This document shows, piece after piece, positions 46,476-47,176 of a stretch of 47,176 nucleotides of DNA. This DNA is from Paenibacillus sp. MZ04-78.2. GTDB taxonomy: Bacteria > Bacillota > Bacilli > Paenibacillales > NBRC-103111. Under the pieces are notes generated by a model that made no database searches, was not told the DNA's origin, and worked only from the letters and a program-made list of their open reading frames with translations. How positions within the stretch are numbered: the first letter of the stretch is position 1; every line of letters begins with the position of its first letter. The translations under genes and the position numbers were made by a program. The DNA lies in the NCBI RefSeq assembly GCF_024213375.1, contig NZ_JANAVJ010000039.1:1-47176 (forward strand), read 5' to 3'.

Positions 46476-47176
46476 ATGTCTAATTTCGAGCAAATACCAT
46501 TTGCAGCAGAATTCGCTGAAAATCCTGAACCAAGATGTCCTTGTATACTTCTCTTGGATACATCAGCCTCAATGAATGGTATCCCTATAAACGAGCTAAA
46601 TAACGGGCTCATTGCATTCAAGGATGAGCTAATGGCAGATAGTATGGCAGTTAAAAGAGTTGAGGTGGCTGTGGTTGGATTTGGCCCTGTACAGGTCATA
46701 TCGGATTTTCAAAGTCCTGACCTTTACTATCCACCTACGTTAATTGCCAACGGAAATACACCTATGGGCAGCGCAATAGAACAAGCAGTGAACATGTTGA
46801 ACAATCGTAAAGAAGTATACAAACAAAATGGTGTATCGTACTATCGTCCGTGGATATTTCTAATTACAGACGGGGCTCCTACAGATAATTGGCAAAGGGC
46901 TGCTGCATTAGTAAAGGAAGGAGAAACAGCTAAGTCATTCATGTTTTTTGCTGTAGGTGTAGAAGACGCAGATATGAACACATTAAGACAAATTTCTACC
47001 AGAGAACCAATCAAGCTGAAAGGTTTGAGATTCCGAGACTTGTTCTCATGGTTGTCAAATTCACTGAGTTCAGTTTCTCATTCAGCACCAGGGGATCAGT
47101 GTAATGCTCCCCATTGTCAAGACACGATTTTTCGAGGGATAAGTTATGTCCTCCATTCTCGTAATCTATTAAATTA
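46476..47176 (+). CDS. TerY-like von Willebrand factor A protein, 3' end outside or disrupted
   Basis: An open frame from ATG 46476 (AAAAGGTGG, 8 bases upstream) to the window end. The N-terminal [20 protein letters not shown] leads into a vWA domain: [18 protein letters not shown] near residue 22, the threonine in [13 protein letters not shown] near 91, and [12 protein letters not shown] near 128. It resembles TerY, which joins a phosphatase and kinase in TerY-P modules linked to chemical stress and phage defence. After VSHSAPGDQ the frame becomes unlike the family ([11 protein letters not shown]). One base fewer at about 47100 would give DQVMLP, the usual type of ending. AT-rich compared with the backbone. 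Confidence 0.75.
   Translation, partial: MSNFEQIPFAAEFAENPEPRCPCILLLDTSASMNGIPINELNNGLIAFKDELMADSMAVKRVEVAVVGFGPVQVISDFQSPDLYYPPTLIANGNTPMGSAIEQAVNMLNNRKEVYKQNGVSYYRPWIFLITDGAPTDNWQRAAALVKEGETAKSFMFFAVGVEDADMNTLRQISTREPIKLKGLRFRDLFSWLSNSLSSVSHSAPGDQCNAPHCQDTIFRGISYVLHSRNLLN

Overview
The window looks like the chromosome of a Paenibacillus-type Firmicute. It has a moderately high G+C backbone, strong AGGAGG-type ribosome sites, sigma-A promoters and Rho-independent terminators. Its gene order follows the Bacillus subtilis hprK-lgt-ppaX / his / yvcD-trxB / rapZ-yvcK-whiA-crh / clpP / cggR-gapA-pgk-tpiA-gpmI-eno / secG-rnr-smpB-ssrA arrangement. The genus is inferred from protein character and synteny, not from a search.

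Layout. 1-600: end of a tRNA cluster (Tyr partial, Lys) and a broken thiamine-binding-family gene. 595-4469 (minus): an operon of a LarA-type 2-hydroxyacid racemase, a small membrane protein, a gluconate-dehydrogenase-like small subunit and a GMC flavoprotein. 4656-8049: PucR/CdaR-type regulator, orphan UgpC/MsmX sugar-ABC ATPase, LysR regulator. 8108-11259: hprK-lgt-ppaX-acetyltransferase. 11260-11767: a compact type I toxin-antitoxin locus (37-residue holin-like toxin plus convergent antisense RNA). 11768-19384: histidine operon hisZGDBHAF-IE-J. 19495-28256: prs, TPR protein, trxB, ROK glucokinase, rapZ-yvcK-whiA, and a Crh/HPr protein. 28449-29227 (minus): clpP with a CtsR operator, and tRNA-Arg. 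29395-36867: CggR-controlled glycolytic operon. 36902-42561: M50-like protein, secG, a decayed carboxylesterase, rnr, smpB and ssrA (tmRNA).

From 42552 the DNA changes to AT-rich accessory sequence. A 3.4-kb insert sits exactly at the 3' end of ssrA. It is bounded by an 11-bp direct repeat of the tmRNA end and has 10-bp inverted repeats just inside. It carries a DUF262 protein, a DUF3696-type AAA ATPase and a third component split into two overlapping frames, with no recombinase visible. This is the best candidate for an unusual mobile, probably anti-phage, system. It is followed by an ssrA-like terminator, a patch of decayed mobile-element sequence (possible group II intron 5' remnant) and the start of a TerY-like von Willebrand A gene that runs off the window.

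How the genes work together. HprK, PpaX, Crh/HPr, CggR, glucokinase and the UgpC ATPase belong to carbon uptake and catabolite control. The his operon is fed by PRPP from Prs. ClpP, RNase R, SmpB and tmRNA form the protein and RNA quality-control set. Several intergenic regions hold large unexplained inverted-repeat structures (before rapZ, between gap and pgk, in the crh leader, over the smpB promoter).
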